From NCBI RefSeq assembly GCF_008929045.1, contig NZ_VFAH01000016.1, forward strand, positions 1 through 64,000: a stretch of DNA of 64,000 bases, given 5' to 3'. The stretch is from Noviherbaspirillum aerium. Lineage in GTDB: Bacteria; Pseudomonadota; Gammaproteobacteria; Burkholderiales; Burkholderiaceae_D. Positions 34,201-42,018 of the stretch are shown piece after piece (positions within the stretch are counted from its first letter, which is position 1; the number at the start of each line of letters is the position of its first letter). A program made the translations under genes and the position numbers. The notes under the pieces are model-generated. The model searched no databases. It worked only from the letters and a program-made list of their open reading frames with translations, and had not been told where the DNA came from.

Positions 34201-37200
34201 TCAATGCACCCGCATCCGCATTGCGTCCCTTCTGGCCACCATGCGGATCAGTTCTTCTTCCGGAAGCGCCGGCGCGAACAGATAGCCCTGGCCGAAATCG
34301 CAGCCGGCTTCGGTGAGGCAGTCGAGCTGCTCCTGGTTCTCTATACCTTCCGCAATGACTTTCTTGCCCAGCTTGTGCGACATCATGATGATGGTCTCGG
34401 CGATCGTGCGGCTGCCCACATCGGTATTGATGTTGCGAACGAAGGACTGGTCGATCTTCACATAGTCGATCTGGAATTTCTGCAGATAGGACATGGAGGA
34501 ATAGCCGGTGCCGAAATCGTCGAGCGCCACCTGCACGCCGGCGTCGCGATATTGCAGCAGCTTGTCGGTGACCCGGGCGGAAGCATGCAGCAGCACGCCC
34601 TCGGTGATCTCGACCGAGATGCTGCTGCCGGGCATGCCTTGCTCCGACAGATACTGCAGCCAGTTCATGTCGGTGTCGCGCGACATGAACTGCACCGGCG
34701 ACTTGTTGACGCTGATCTGGAACGGCGCGCCGGCACGGTCGGTGCAGCGCTTGCAGCAGCCGGCCGCCTGGCGGAACACCCAGTTGCCGATCTGCCTGAT
34801 CAGGCCGGACTCTTCCGCCATCGGGATGAAATCGGCCGGATTGACATTGCCCATGGTGGGATGCTGCCAGCGCAGCAGCGCTTCCGCCTTGACGATGCGG
34901 CGATCGACGAGGTCGACCACCGGCTGGTAGTGCACGGCGAGCTGGCCCTCCCTGAGCGCGTGCCGCAGTTCATGCATCATCCGCAGGCGGTCGCGCGCCC
35001 GGTCGTCCATTTCCTTCGTGAAGTAACCGAACTGGTTGCGTCCGGCGCGCTTGGCCGCATACATGGCCTGGTCCGCCTTGCGCAGCAGGTCTTCCGGCGT
35101 GACCGCGTCATGCGGAAACAGGCTGATGCCGATGCTGCCCGATACATAGGCGGTTTCCTTGCCGACGCGGAAAGGATCGGCGAGCCGCGACAGGATCTTG
35201 TGGCAGACGAATTCAATGTGGTCGAGATCGACGCGCTCGGCCAGGATGATGGTGAACTCGTCGCCACCGAGACGAGCCACGGTATCGCCCTCGTGCACGC
35301 AGGCGCAAATGCGGCGGGACGCCTCCACCAGCACACGGTCGCCGGCGTCATGGCCGTAAAGATCATTGACCTGCTTGAAGCCGTCGAGGTCGACGAAGAG
35401 CAGTGCGAGGTGATCGTTGCTGCGCCTTAGCCGGCGCATTTCCACTTCCATGCGTTCGCGGAACAGGCGCCGGCCGGGCAGGCCGGTCAGGGCATCGAAA
35501 TTCGCATGCCGCCACGCGAGCTCGTCGGACTCCTTGCGGGCGGTGATGTCGGTCAGCGTGCCCGTCATCACGAGCGGCTTTCGCTCTTCATCGCGTTCCA
35601 CGACCACGCCGCGGGCGCGTACCCAGATCCAGTTGCCGGCGCTGCTGCGAATCCGGTATTCGGAAGCGTAGACCGGCACGTCGCCGTCGGCGCAGGCTTC
35701 GAACGCGGTGCGCACATGAGGCAGGTCATCGGGATGGATGCGCTGCAGCCACTGGTCGGCGCTGCCGCCGAGTTCCTCGCAGGCGTGGCCGAGCACGGTT
35801 TTCAATCCGCCCGCCAGCACGTAGGAGTTGTCAGTGAAGTTCCAGTCCCAGATCCCTTCCCCCGAGCCTTCGATCGCCAGCTTGAGCCGCTCGCCCATGA
35901 TGCGCAGCTTGTCCTGCGATTGCCGCAGCTCGGCGGTGTCGCGCAGCACGACCTGGATCGCTGGCCGCCCTTCCCAGGTCATCTCTCCGGCCGTGCTCTG
36001 CAGCCGCACGTACTGGCCGTCCAAACGACGCCAGCGCATCTCGACCAGCGGAAGGGCATCGCCGCTCCTGCGGACGATGGCGGTGCGCTCCCTGACGAAT
36101 TCATGCCTTGCCGGCTCGACCAGATCAAAGGGAGTCAGGCCAATGAGCTGTTCCATCCGGTCGGCGCCGAAGAGGCGCAGCGCGGCCCGATTGGCATAGA
36201 CGAAGCGGTCCTCGACATTGACCAGGATGCCGTCGGGGCTGAGTTCGGTCAGCTGGCGAAAGCGCAGCTCGCTCGCCTTGAGCGCCTCTTCCGCAAGCCT
36301 GCGCTGCGTGATATCGCTGAAAAGTACGGCGACCATCCTGCTGCCGGCGCCACCGACGCGGGTGGCGTAGACATCGAACCAGCAGTTGTTGGCCGAGAAG
36401 CGGTGTTCGAAGCGGACCGGCTCGCCGGTTTCCGCCACCTTGCCGTACAGATCGAACCAGTACGGCTCGATCTGCGGCGTCACCTCGCGCGCCGTCCTGC
36501 CGACCGCCTGCTGCATGCCGGTCAGTTTTTCGAAAGCGGGGTTGATTTCGATGAAGCGGTGATCGACGGCCTTGCCGTCGGGGCCGTTGATCATCTCGAC
36601 AATGCAGAAGCCTTCATCCATCGAGTCGAACAAGGTGCGATAGCGCTCCTCGCGCGTGCGCAATCCTTCCTCTGTCGCCTTGCGCGCGGATATGTCGAGG
36701 CTCATGCCAACCCACTTGCGTATGCCGCCGTCGGGATCGAGGAGCGGCGCGGCGCGCACATTGGACCAGCGCCAGCCGCCGCCGGCCGAGCGCAGGCGCA
36801 GCTCCGCATCGACCGCGTGCCGCCCGGCGACGGCTTCCTGCCATTGCAGTTCGGCATTGACGCGGTCGTCGGGATGGATGGCATCGATCCAGCCGTGGCC
36901 CATCGATTCCGCCGGCGTCTGGCCGGTGCTGGCGCACCATGAGGGCGAATTCAGGCACATCCTGCCGTCGGCATCCGCTTCCCATATCGCCTGGGCGGTC
37001 TGCTCGATGAGCAGGGAGAGGCGCTGCTCCGCTTCCAGCTGGCGCGTGATCTCCATGCAGGGAATAAGAATGCCAATGACCTTGCCGTCGCCGTCGCGCA
37101 AAGGCAGCAGGGACCAGAGATAGAAGGCATGCTCGCGCTCTCCGTTGCGCGGCACCTGGAAGGGTTTGTCCTGGAGATATGCCGGGACGCCCGCGAGGGT

Positions 37201-37503
37201 CTGCTCCAGCAAGGGATCGAGAATGGCTTGCAGTTCCGGCCAGACATGGCGGAAAGGACGTGTCAGGGCATCCGGATGCCTGTGCGACAACAGTTCCGCA
37301 TAGGCATCGTTATAGAACAGCGCAAGTTGAGGCCCCCACGCCATGGCGACCGGCTGGGGGGAATCAAGCATGAGCTGGAGCGCGGTTCTCACCGCATCCG
37401 GCCATGTCTCGGGATGTCCTTGGGGAAATGCCGCCCAGTCGTAGGCATTCAGGCGCCTGCGCATTCCGCCAAGGCCCGAAAGAAACTCGCTGTCGCCTGG
37501 CAT
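34201..37503 (-). CDS. five-PAS diguanylate cyclase/phosphodiesterase (GGDEF-EAL)
   Basis: A 1100-residue cytoplasmic c-di-GMP enzyme. The start MPGDSEF at 37503 has AGGA six bases upstream. Five PAS-type domains span about 1-660 (for example AWGPQLALFYNDAYAELLS, IHPDDRVNAELQWQE). A GGDEF domain at ~675-830 keeps LGGDEFTIIL. An EAL domain at ~845-1095 keeps KAEALLRW, LDDFGTGYSS and KVIAEGIEN. Four residues before TVARL-GGDEF read HEGD instead of RxxD, so the inhibitory I-site is absent. Both activities could be functional. No transmembrane segment is seen, so it senses cytoplasmic signals. Confidence 0.95.
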   Translation of the reverse strand: MPGDSEFLSGLGGMRRRLNAYDWAAFPQGHPETWPDAVRTALQLMLDSPQPVAMAWGPQLALFYNDAYAELLSHRHPDALTRPFRHVWPELQAILDPLLEQTLAGVPAYLQDKPFQVPRNGEREHAFYLWSLLPLRDGDGKVIGILIPCMEITRQLEAEQRLSLLIEQTAQAIWEADADGRMCLNSPSWCASTGQTPAESMGHGWIDAIHPDDRVNAELQWQEAVAGRHAVDAELRLRSAGGGWRWSNVRAAPLLDPDGGIRKWVGMSLDISARKATEEGLRTREERYRTLFDSMDEGFCIVEMINGPDGKAVDHRFIEINPAFEKLTGMQQAVGRTAREVTPQIEPYWFDLYGKVAETGEPVRFEHRFSANNCWFDVYATRVGGAGSRMVAVLFSDITQRRLAEEALKASELRFRQLTELSPDGILVNVEDRFVYANRAALRLFGADRMEQLIGLTPFDLVEPARHEFVRERTAIVRRSGDALPLVEMRWRRLDGQYVRLQSTAGEMTWEGRPAIQVVLRDTAELRQSQDKLRIMGERLKLAIEGSGEGIWDWNFTDNSYVLAGGLKTVLGHACEELGGSADQWLQRIHPDDLPHVRTAFEACADGDVPVYASEYRIRSSAGNWIWVRARGVVVERDEERKPLVMTGTLTDITARKESDELAWRHANFDALTGLPGRRLFRERMEVEMRRLRRSNDHLALLFVDLDGFKQVNDLYGHDAGDRVLVEASRRICACVHEGDTVARLGGDEFTIILAERVDLDHIEFVCHKILSRLADPFRVGKETAYVSGSIGISLFPHDAVTPEDLLRKADQAMYAAKRAGRNQFGYFTKEMDDRARDRLRMMHELRHALREGQLAVHYQPVVDLVDRRIVKAEALLRWQHPTMGNVNPADFIPMAEESGLIRQIGNWVFRQAAGCCKRCTDRAGAPFQISVNKSPVQFMSRDTDMNWLQYLSEQGMPGSSISVEITEGVLLHASARVTDKLLQYRDAGVQVALDDFGTGYSSMSYLQKFQIDYVKIDQSFVRNINTDVGSRTIAETIIMMSHKLGKKVIAEGIENQEQLDCLTEAGCDFGQGYLFAPALPEEELIRMVARRDAMRMRVH

Positions 37504-38015
37504 GGAAAATCCTGCATCGGTTGGAGGTAGGAGCGATTGTATGCCTATCAAGCCATGATTGGAAAGACGACAACATCCGGTAACCAAGTGGCAGCTTGTC
37601 CCACTGAATCTGACGGGTTCATGCCGCATGTCGCATGGCGGCTTCCTGGCGCATTCGTGCAAACGGCCGGTCGTTGCGGTCTGGTTTCTCACGCGCGCAC
37701 TCTTTATTGAACATGCATTCGGTGCGTGCGACTGCGTTGCTGCGCCGCGCTTGCCAGAATGGCGGCTGGTAGGGTGATAAAAAGTAGAAAACGCCTCTTG
37801 CGTCTTTTGCCGCCTGGCCGCGTTGCGCTCCGGGAATCACGCCGCCATCCGATGCCGGCCGCTACGGACTGCACTCTCAAAAAGTCTCAATGTCTCACCA
37901 TTCCTCATCGAATTGTCATGAGGAAACTCGTCGCGGGTATCTTGCAGTCACTGTAAGGCAGCTAACAAAAAACTGCCGTTTGGGACTGTAGCCACTTACC
38001 GCCTGAGAGACAAAC
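37504..38015. other. upstream region of the hrpL-like gene
   Basis: 512 bp with no supported gene. I searched for a sigma-54 promoter (TGGCAC-N5-TTGC), which drives hrpL in Pseudomonas syringae, and found none convincing. An inverted repeat GGCAG-N12-CTGCC at about 37956-37979 precedes the start by some 40 nt. Confidence 0.4.
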
Positions 38016-38609
38016 ATGACATTCGATACCGCCAACGAGATCTCCGCAGAGATCGCTGCCCTGCTCGCCAGCAGCCGCAGCGCCGATACCACCGACACAG
38101 CGGCCGCCCAGCCGAACATTGATGTCAGCGCCCTGTTTGTAAAACATCATTCCCAGCTGCTGCGCTTCGTGATGCGCTATGTCCGCAATCCCGAAGATGC
38201 CGAGGACGTGGTGCAGAGCACCTTCGCCGAAGCCCTGCGCTGCGCCGACCGCTTCTCGGGCCTGTCCAAGCCTTCGACCTGGCTGTTCGGCATTGCGCTG
38301 AACCTGGCGCGCAACCAGGTGCGCCGTACCTGCTCCTCGCTGTGCGATCCCATCGACGAGGAAGCGCTCGAGCAAGTGGTGGACCAGTACCGTATCGATC
38401 CGATGGCGCTGGTGGAGTCGCGCCAGATCGTCGGCAAGGTCGATGCCATTCTCGATCGAATGGACCCGGAGTTGCGCGCGACGTTCGAGGCGGTGCTCGA
38501 AGGGGACACTACCTATGAGGAAGCGGCCAAGAAGTTGGGAATCCCGGTCGGCACGGTGCGCTCACGCGTGTCGCGCGTTCGCGCCGTGGTACGGGCGCAA
38601 TGCAAGTAG
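38016..38609 (+). CDS. hrpL: HrpL-like ECF sigma factor
   Basis: A 197-residue ECF sigma factor. Region 2 reads LLRFVMRYVRNPEDAEDVVQ, then STFAEALRCADRF, and the stretch SKPSTWLFGIALNLARNQVR closely parallels the SKP-x-TWL-x-GIALNL-x-RN sequence of P. syringae HrpL as I recall it. Region 4 ends with GIPVGTVRSRVSRVRAVVRA, also HrpL-like. HrpL directs RNA polymerase to hrp-box promoters of type III secretion and effector genes. No anti-sigma gene adjoins it, as is usual for HrpL. GAGAG lies seven bases upstream of the ATG. Matching hrp boxes occur 11-24 kb downstream. Confidence 0.75.
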   Translation: MTFDTANEISAEIAALLASSRSADTTDTAAAQPNIDVSALFVKHHSQLLRFVMRYVRNPEDAEDVVQSTFAEALRCADRFSGLSKPSTWLFGIALNLARNQVRRTCSSLCDPIDEEALEQVVDQYRIDPMALVESRQIVGKVDAILDRMDPELRATFEAVLEGDTTYEEAAKKLGIPVGTVRSRVSRVRAVVRAQCK

Positions 38610-38731
38610 AACGGCAGCCTGCCGTTCGGGACACCGACGGCCTGAAAAAATTCTTGCATGCCACTCTTGAATTTGGGAAATACTGTACTAAGCTGTGTTT
38701 AAAGAAACGCGGCAGAAGATGTGGCTCCTCC

Positions 38732-38783
38732 TTTAACGGCATTCTTTAACGGCATTCTTTAACGGCATTCTTGAACGGCATTG
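38732..38783. repeat. tandem repeat 4 x 13 bp
   Basis: Three exact copies of TTTAACGGCATTC and a fourth, TTGAACGGCATTG. The fourth overlaps the palindrome CGGCATTGAATGCCG (38776-38790). Confidence 0.95.
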
Positions 38784-38997
38784 AATGCCGGGACATTACA
38801 GGGCTTACGCAGAACGCTGAAACGCGCGCCTGATTTGCGGGCGGCTTCCCCGCAGGCCTGATTCTGAAACGAAGCGATAAAGACGAGTTGACCGAATACC
38901 GGCATTTCCGGCTTGCGCAAGCGGCATTCCGCAGCGCCTGCAAGCCGTGCCGGCCAACCGTGTCTCCGTAACCGCAGCCCAAGTGCGGTTTCCTTAT

Positions 38998-39035
38998 GCC
39001 CACGATCGCCAGAAGTTGCGTTCGTGGGCTTTTTA
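38998..39035 (+). terminator. Rho-independent terminator in front of the Bug gene
   Basis: GCCCACGA pairs with TCGTGGGC around a 16-nt loop that has extra internal pairing (TCGC/GCG), followed by TTTTTA. The T tract is on the + strand only, so it ends a + transcript. Confidence 0.87.
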
Positions 39036-39055
39036 TTCGGGCATCGGAATCAGGC

Positions 39056-40021
39056 TTACTCCTTCTCGATGCCGGCCTTCCTGACTATCTCTTCCCACTT
39101 CTTCGATTCGGCCGCCTGGAATTTCGCCAGTTCGTCGGGCTTGGTGATGAAGGGTTCGACGCCGCTGTTGGTAAAGAAGGTCGTCGCGCTCGGGCTGCTT
39201 GCGGCCTTCGCGAAAAGCTCATTGAGCCTGTTGACGATGGGCTGCGGCGTCTTCGCCGGAGCATAGGCCGCGAACCAGTAGCCCATGTCATAGCCCGGCA
39301 CGCCGGCCTCTTCAATCGTGGGCAGGTCGGCTGCCAGCGGCGAGCGCTTCTTGGTGGAGACGCCGAGGGCGCGCAGCTTGCCGCTCTTGATATGCGGCAG
39401 GCCGGTGGCGGTATCGGTGATCATCATGTCGATCTGGCCGCCAAGCAGGTCGGTGACGGCGAAGGTATTGCTCTTGTAGGGCACATGCAGGATCTGTATG
39501 CCCGCCAGCTGCTGCAGCATTTCGCCGGCGATGCGGCTCGATGAACTGCCGCTGCCGAAAGTGAGCTTGCCGGGGTTCTTCTTTGCCGCCGCAATGAAAT
39601 CCTTGACGCTGGCAATCGGCGACTGGCTGTTGACCACCATGATCTGTCCGCCCTTGCCCAGCCCGGTGACGGGCGAGAAATCCTTGACCGGATCGTAGGG
39701 CAGCTTCTTGTACAGATGCTCCGCCGCCGCATGGGTGGTGTTGGTCGTGATGAAGACGGTATAGCCGTCGGGCGCGGCCTTGGCCGCCTCGCTGGCGCCG
39801 ATGAAGCCGTTGCCGCCGGGCTTGTTGTCGACGATGACCTGCTGCTTGGTCTCAACGGTAATGGCCTGGCCGAGTGCGCGGGCGATCTGGTCGGTCGCGG
39901 TGCCGGAGGCGAAGGGAACGACGAAGCGGATCGGCTTGTCGGGATACTCGGCGGCGGCGGTGCCGGAAATGAGCAGGCAGGCGGCTGACAGCAGCAGCGA
40001 TGGAAGTCTGGCAAGTTTCAT
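39056..40021 (-). CDS. TctC/Bug-family receptor of the AtuA locus
   Basis: A 321-residue receptor: signal MKLARLPSLLLSAACLLISG, FVVPFASGTATDQIARALGQ, IVDNKPGGNGFIGASEAAKA, HVPYKSNTFAVTDLLGGQID. It follows the AtuA pair in the same direction (67-bp gap), so all three are probably one unit, and the receptor would capture a compound handled by them. Confidence 0.92.
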   Translation of the reverse strand: MKLARLPSLLLSAACLLISGTAAAEYPDKPIRFVVPFASGTATDQIARALGQAITVETKQQVIVDNKPGGNGFIGASEAAKAAPDGYTVFITTNTTHAAAEHLYKKLPYDPVKDFSPVTGLGKGGQIMVVNSQSPIASVKDFIAAAKKNPGKLTFGSGSSSSRIAGEMLQQLAGIQILHVPYKSNTFAVTDLLGGQIDMMITDTATGLPHIKSGKLRALGVSTKKRSPLAADLPTIEEAGVPGYDMGYWFAAYAPAKTPQPIVNRLNELFAKAASSPSATTFFTNSGVEPFITKPDELAKFQAAESKKWEEIVRKAGIEKE

Positions 40022-40088
40022 GGGTGTCTCCTTGAATGATTTGAATGGTTTGAATGAGTCGAATGCGTCGTGGTTGATGTTCTTGCGG

Positions 40089-40505
40089 CTATTCGCCGCC
40101 CGCAAGCAGGGACCGGAGATGCATGGGCACCGCCACCGGTGCCTGCAGCAGCAGGAAGGCCAGCGCCTTGCCGTGGGAATCGAGATTGAGGGAATCGTTG
40201 ACGCCGCCATCGAGCACGCCGTCGAGCACGAAGTTGATTGCGCCGAGCTTCGGCAGCAGATAGCGCGTGACCGCCTGCGGCCGGCGCGCGGCGAACACCG
40301 CTGCCACCACGCTTTCGGTCAGCTCGCTTTCCAGCAGCGGATAAAGCGCCTTGTGATAGGCAATGATGCTGATATTGGATCGGTTGCCCTTGTCTCCGGT
40401 GCGTCCGTGGGCAAGGCGGTACAGCGGAATGCGCATCTCGCCATCGTTATTGTTATTTTTATTGTCATCGCCGTTGCGCCCGGTGTGGTTGTGATGGTCG
40501 TTCAT
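40089..40505 (-). CDS. AtuA-related C-terminal-domain protein
   Basis: A 138-residue protein. After an odd His/Asn/Asp-rich leader (GRNGDDNKNNNNDGEM) comes IPLYRLAHGRTGDKGNRSNI and AVTRYLLPKLGAINFVLDGV, then SLNLDSHGKALAFLLLQAP. This block is the C-terminal part of fused AtuA-type proteins or a separate partner of DUF1446 proteins. Its start overlaps the AtuA stop by four bases, so the two subunits are translated together and probably form one complex. Biochemical role unknown. Confidence 0.8.
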   Translation of the reverse strand: MNDHHNHTGRNGDDNKNNNNDGEMRIPLYRLAHGRTGDKGNRSNISIIAYHKALYPLLESELTESVVAAVFAARRPQAVTRYLLPKLGAINFVLDGVLDGGVNDSLNLDSHGKALAFLLLQAPVAVPMHLRSLLAGGE

Positions 40506-41857
40506 TCCTGCTCCACAAAGCTGAATTGTTCGGAGACCGTTTCCCGCGGCACTTCGCAGGATGTCGCATTCAGGCGGGAGCGCAGGCTGGTGCGCACGCC
40601 GCCGCCGCCGGCCGGGCCGCAGGTATAAAGGGCAACCACTTCGCGCAGCAGCAGCGCCGCGCCGTGCTTGTCTTCATGCGTGCAGGCGGCGCGCAGGCGC
40701 ACGTCGCTTGCCTGCGCGAGCGCGCCGGCATCGATTGCGTTCAACTGCGCGCCATCGTCGTCGCCGAACACGCTCATGACGCCGATCAGGTCGAAGCGGA
40801 TCTTCAAATGCGGCAGGCGCTGCCGCAGGATGTCCATGGCCAGCCGGGCACGGGCGCCGGCGCGCGGACCGGCATAGGAGATTTCGCCTTCCGCCAACCA
40901 GCCGCCTTCATAAAAGATATTGGCCTTGAGCCGGGCCGGACGCGCATGCCCCCGGATGCCGGTGACGGCGACGCGATTGTTTCCGGTCTGCCGCACTTCC
41001 GCGTTCGAAATGTCGGCTATCACGTCGGGCGTGAGATAGGCGGCGGGATCATGCAGCTCATACAGCAGCTGTTCGGTGACGGTGCGGGTATCGATGATGC
41101 CGCCCGTCGGTTCCGACTTGCCGATGTCGAAGTCGCCGTTCTCGTCGATCTCCACGATGGGATAACCGACGCGGGCAAGGTCGGGCACGTCCTTGTAGCC
41201 GGGATCGGCGAAGTAGCCGCCGGTGACCTGGGCGCCGCATTCCAGCAGATGGCCGGCCATGGTGGCGCGGGCCAGGCGGTCCCAGTCATGTTCATGCCAG
41301 TTGAAGTGCGCCAGCACCGGACCGAGCGTGAGCGAAGGATCGGCGACGCGTCCGCAGACGACGATATCGGCGCCGGCCCGGATCGCGCCGGCAATGGCGG
41401 CTGCGCCGATATAGGCATTGGCGCAGACGAAGCGGGTCTCATCGAAGCCTTCGCCCATCTGCGCGCGCAGCAGCGCCTTGCCTTCGGCATTGGCGATCTC
41501 GTCGCCGGACACGATGGCGATTCTCGGCTTGGGCAGCCCCTGCTCAGCCGCGAGCTGATGAATGCGGCGCGCGGCGCCGGCGGGATTGGCTGCGCCGAAA
41601 TTGCTGACGATGCGGATGCGGTGGCGCAGGCATTGCGCAAGGACCGGCGACAGCATGTCGGCCAGCAGCGGTTCATAGCCGGCATCGGGATTCTCGCGCC
41701 GCGCCAGCTGGGCCAGTGCCAGCGTGCGTTCGGCCAGCGTCTCGAAGATGAGCGCGGCGGGCCGGCCGCGCCGGATCATGGTGTCGACCACGGCAGGTGC
41801 GGCGTCGGTGCGGTCCCCCGAGAAGCCGGCTGCGGATCCGACCAGGAAAGTATTCAT
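40502..41857 (-). CDS. AtuA-family protein (DUF1446, acyclic terpene utilisation-like)
   Basis: A 451-residue cytoplasmic protein: VGSAAGFSGDRTDAAPAVVD, RIVSNFGAANPAGAARRIHQ, IVVCGRVADPSLTLGPVLAH, FADPGYKDVPDLARVGYPIV, EPTGGIIDTRTVTEQLLYE. The first AtuA was named from citronellol/geranic-acid catabolism in Pseudomonas, but most homologues in Burkholderiales accompany Bug receptors and CoA-ester pathways and are of unknown reaction. No atuB-H genes are here, so terpene use is not implied. Confidence 0.88.
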   Translation of the reverse strand: MNTFLVGSAAGFSGDRTDAAPAVVDTMIRRGRPAALIFETLAERTLALAQLARRENPDAGYEPLLADMLSPVLAQCLRHRIRIVSNFGAANPAGAARRIHQLAAEQGLPKPRIAIVSGDEIANAEGKALLRAQMGEGFDETRFVCANAYIGAAAIAGAIRAGADIVVCGRVADPSLTLGPVLAHFNWHEHDWDRLARATMAGHLLECGAQVTGGYFADPGYKDVPDLARVGYPIVEIDENGDFDIGKSEPTGGIIDTRTVTEQLLYELHDPAAYLTPDVIADISNAEVRQTGNNRVAVTGIRGHARPARLKANIFYEGGWLAEGEISYAGPRAGARARLAMDILRQRLPHLKIRFDLIGVMSVFGDDDGAQLNAIDAGALAQASDVRLRAACTHEDKHGAALLLREVVALYTCGPAGGGGVRTSLRSRLNATSCEVPRETVSEQFSFVEQE

Positions 41858-42018
41858 GTGAGGCACGCGTTTGGTTTGATCAATTAAAAATGAAACGGAC
41901 TGCTGCCTGTCCCTGTCCCGGCGGTGCGGCTGCCGGTTCAGGCTATCGTACTGCATGCGATGGTCCGGGGACGGGAAGGGCAGTACGGCGCCCTTCCCGC
42001 GATTCCCTCAGATGCGGG

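Larger units (their letters stand above)
38610..39055. other. gene-free stretch with a terminator; possible small RNA
   Basis: No protein gene is seen. It contains a 4x13-bp tandem repeat (38732-38783) and ends in a strong + strand terminator. A hairpin AACCGCA / TGCGGTT (about 38968-38988) precedes the terminator. Either the hrpL transcript has a 400-nt 3' tail or a small RNA is encoded here. Confidence 0.35.
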
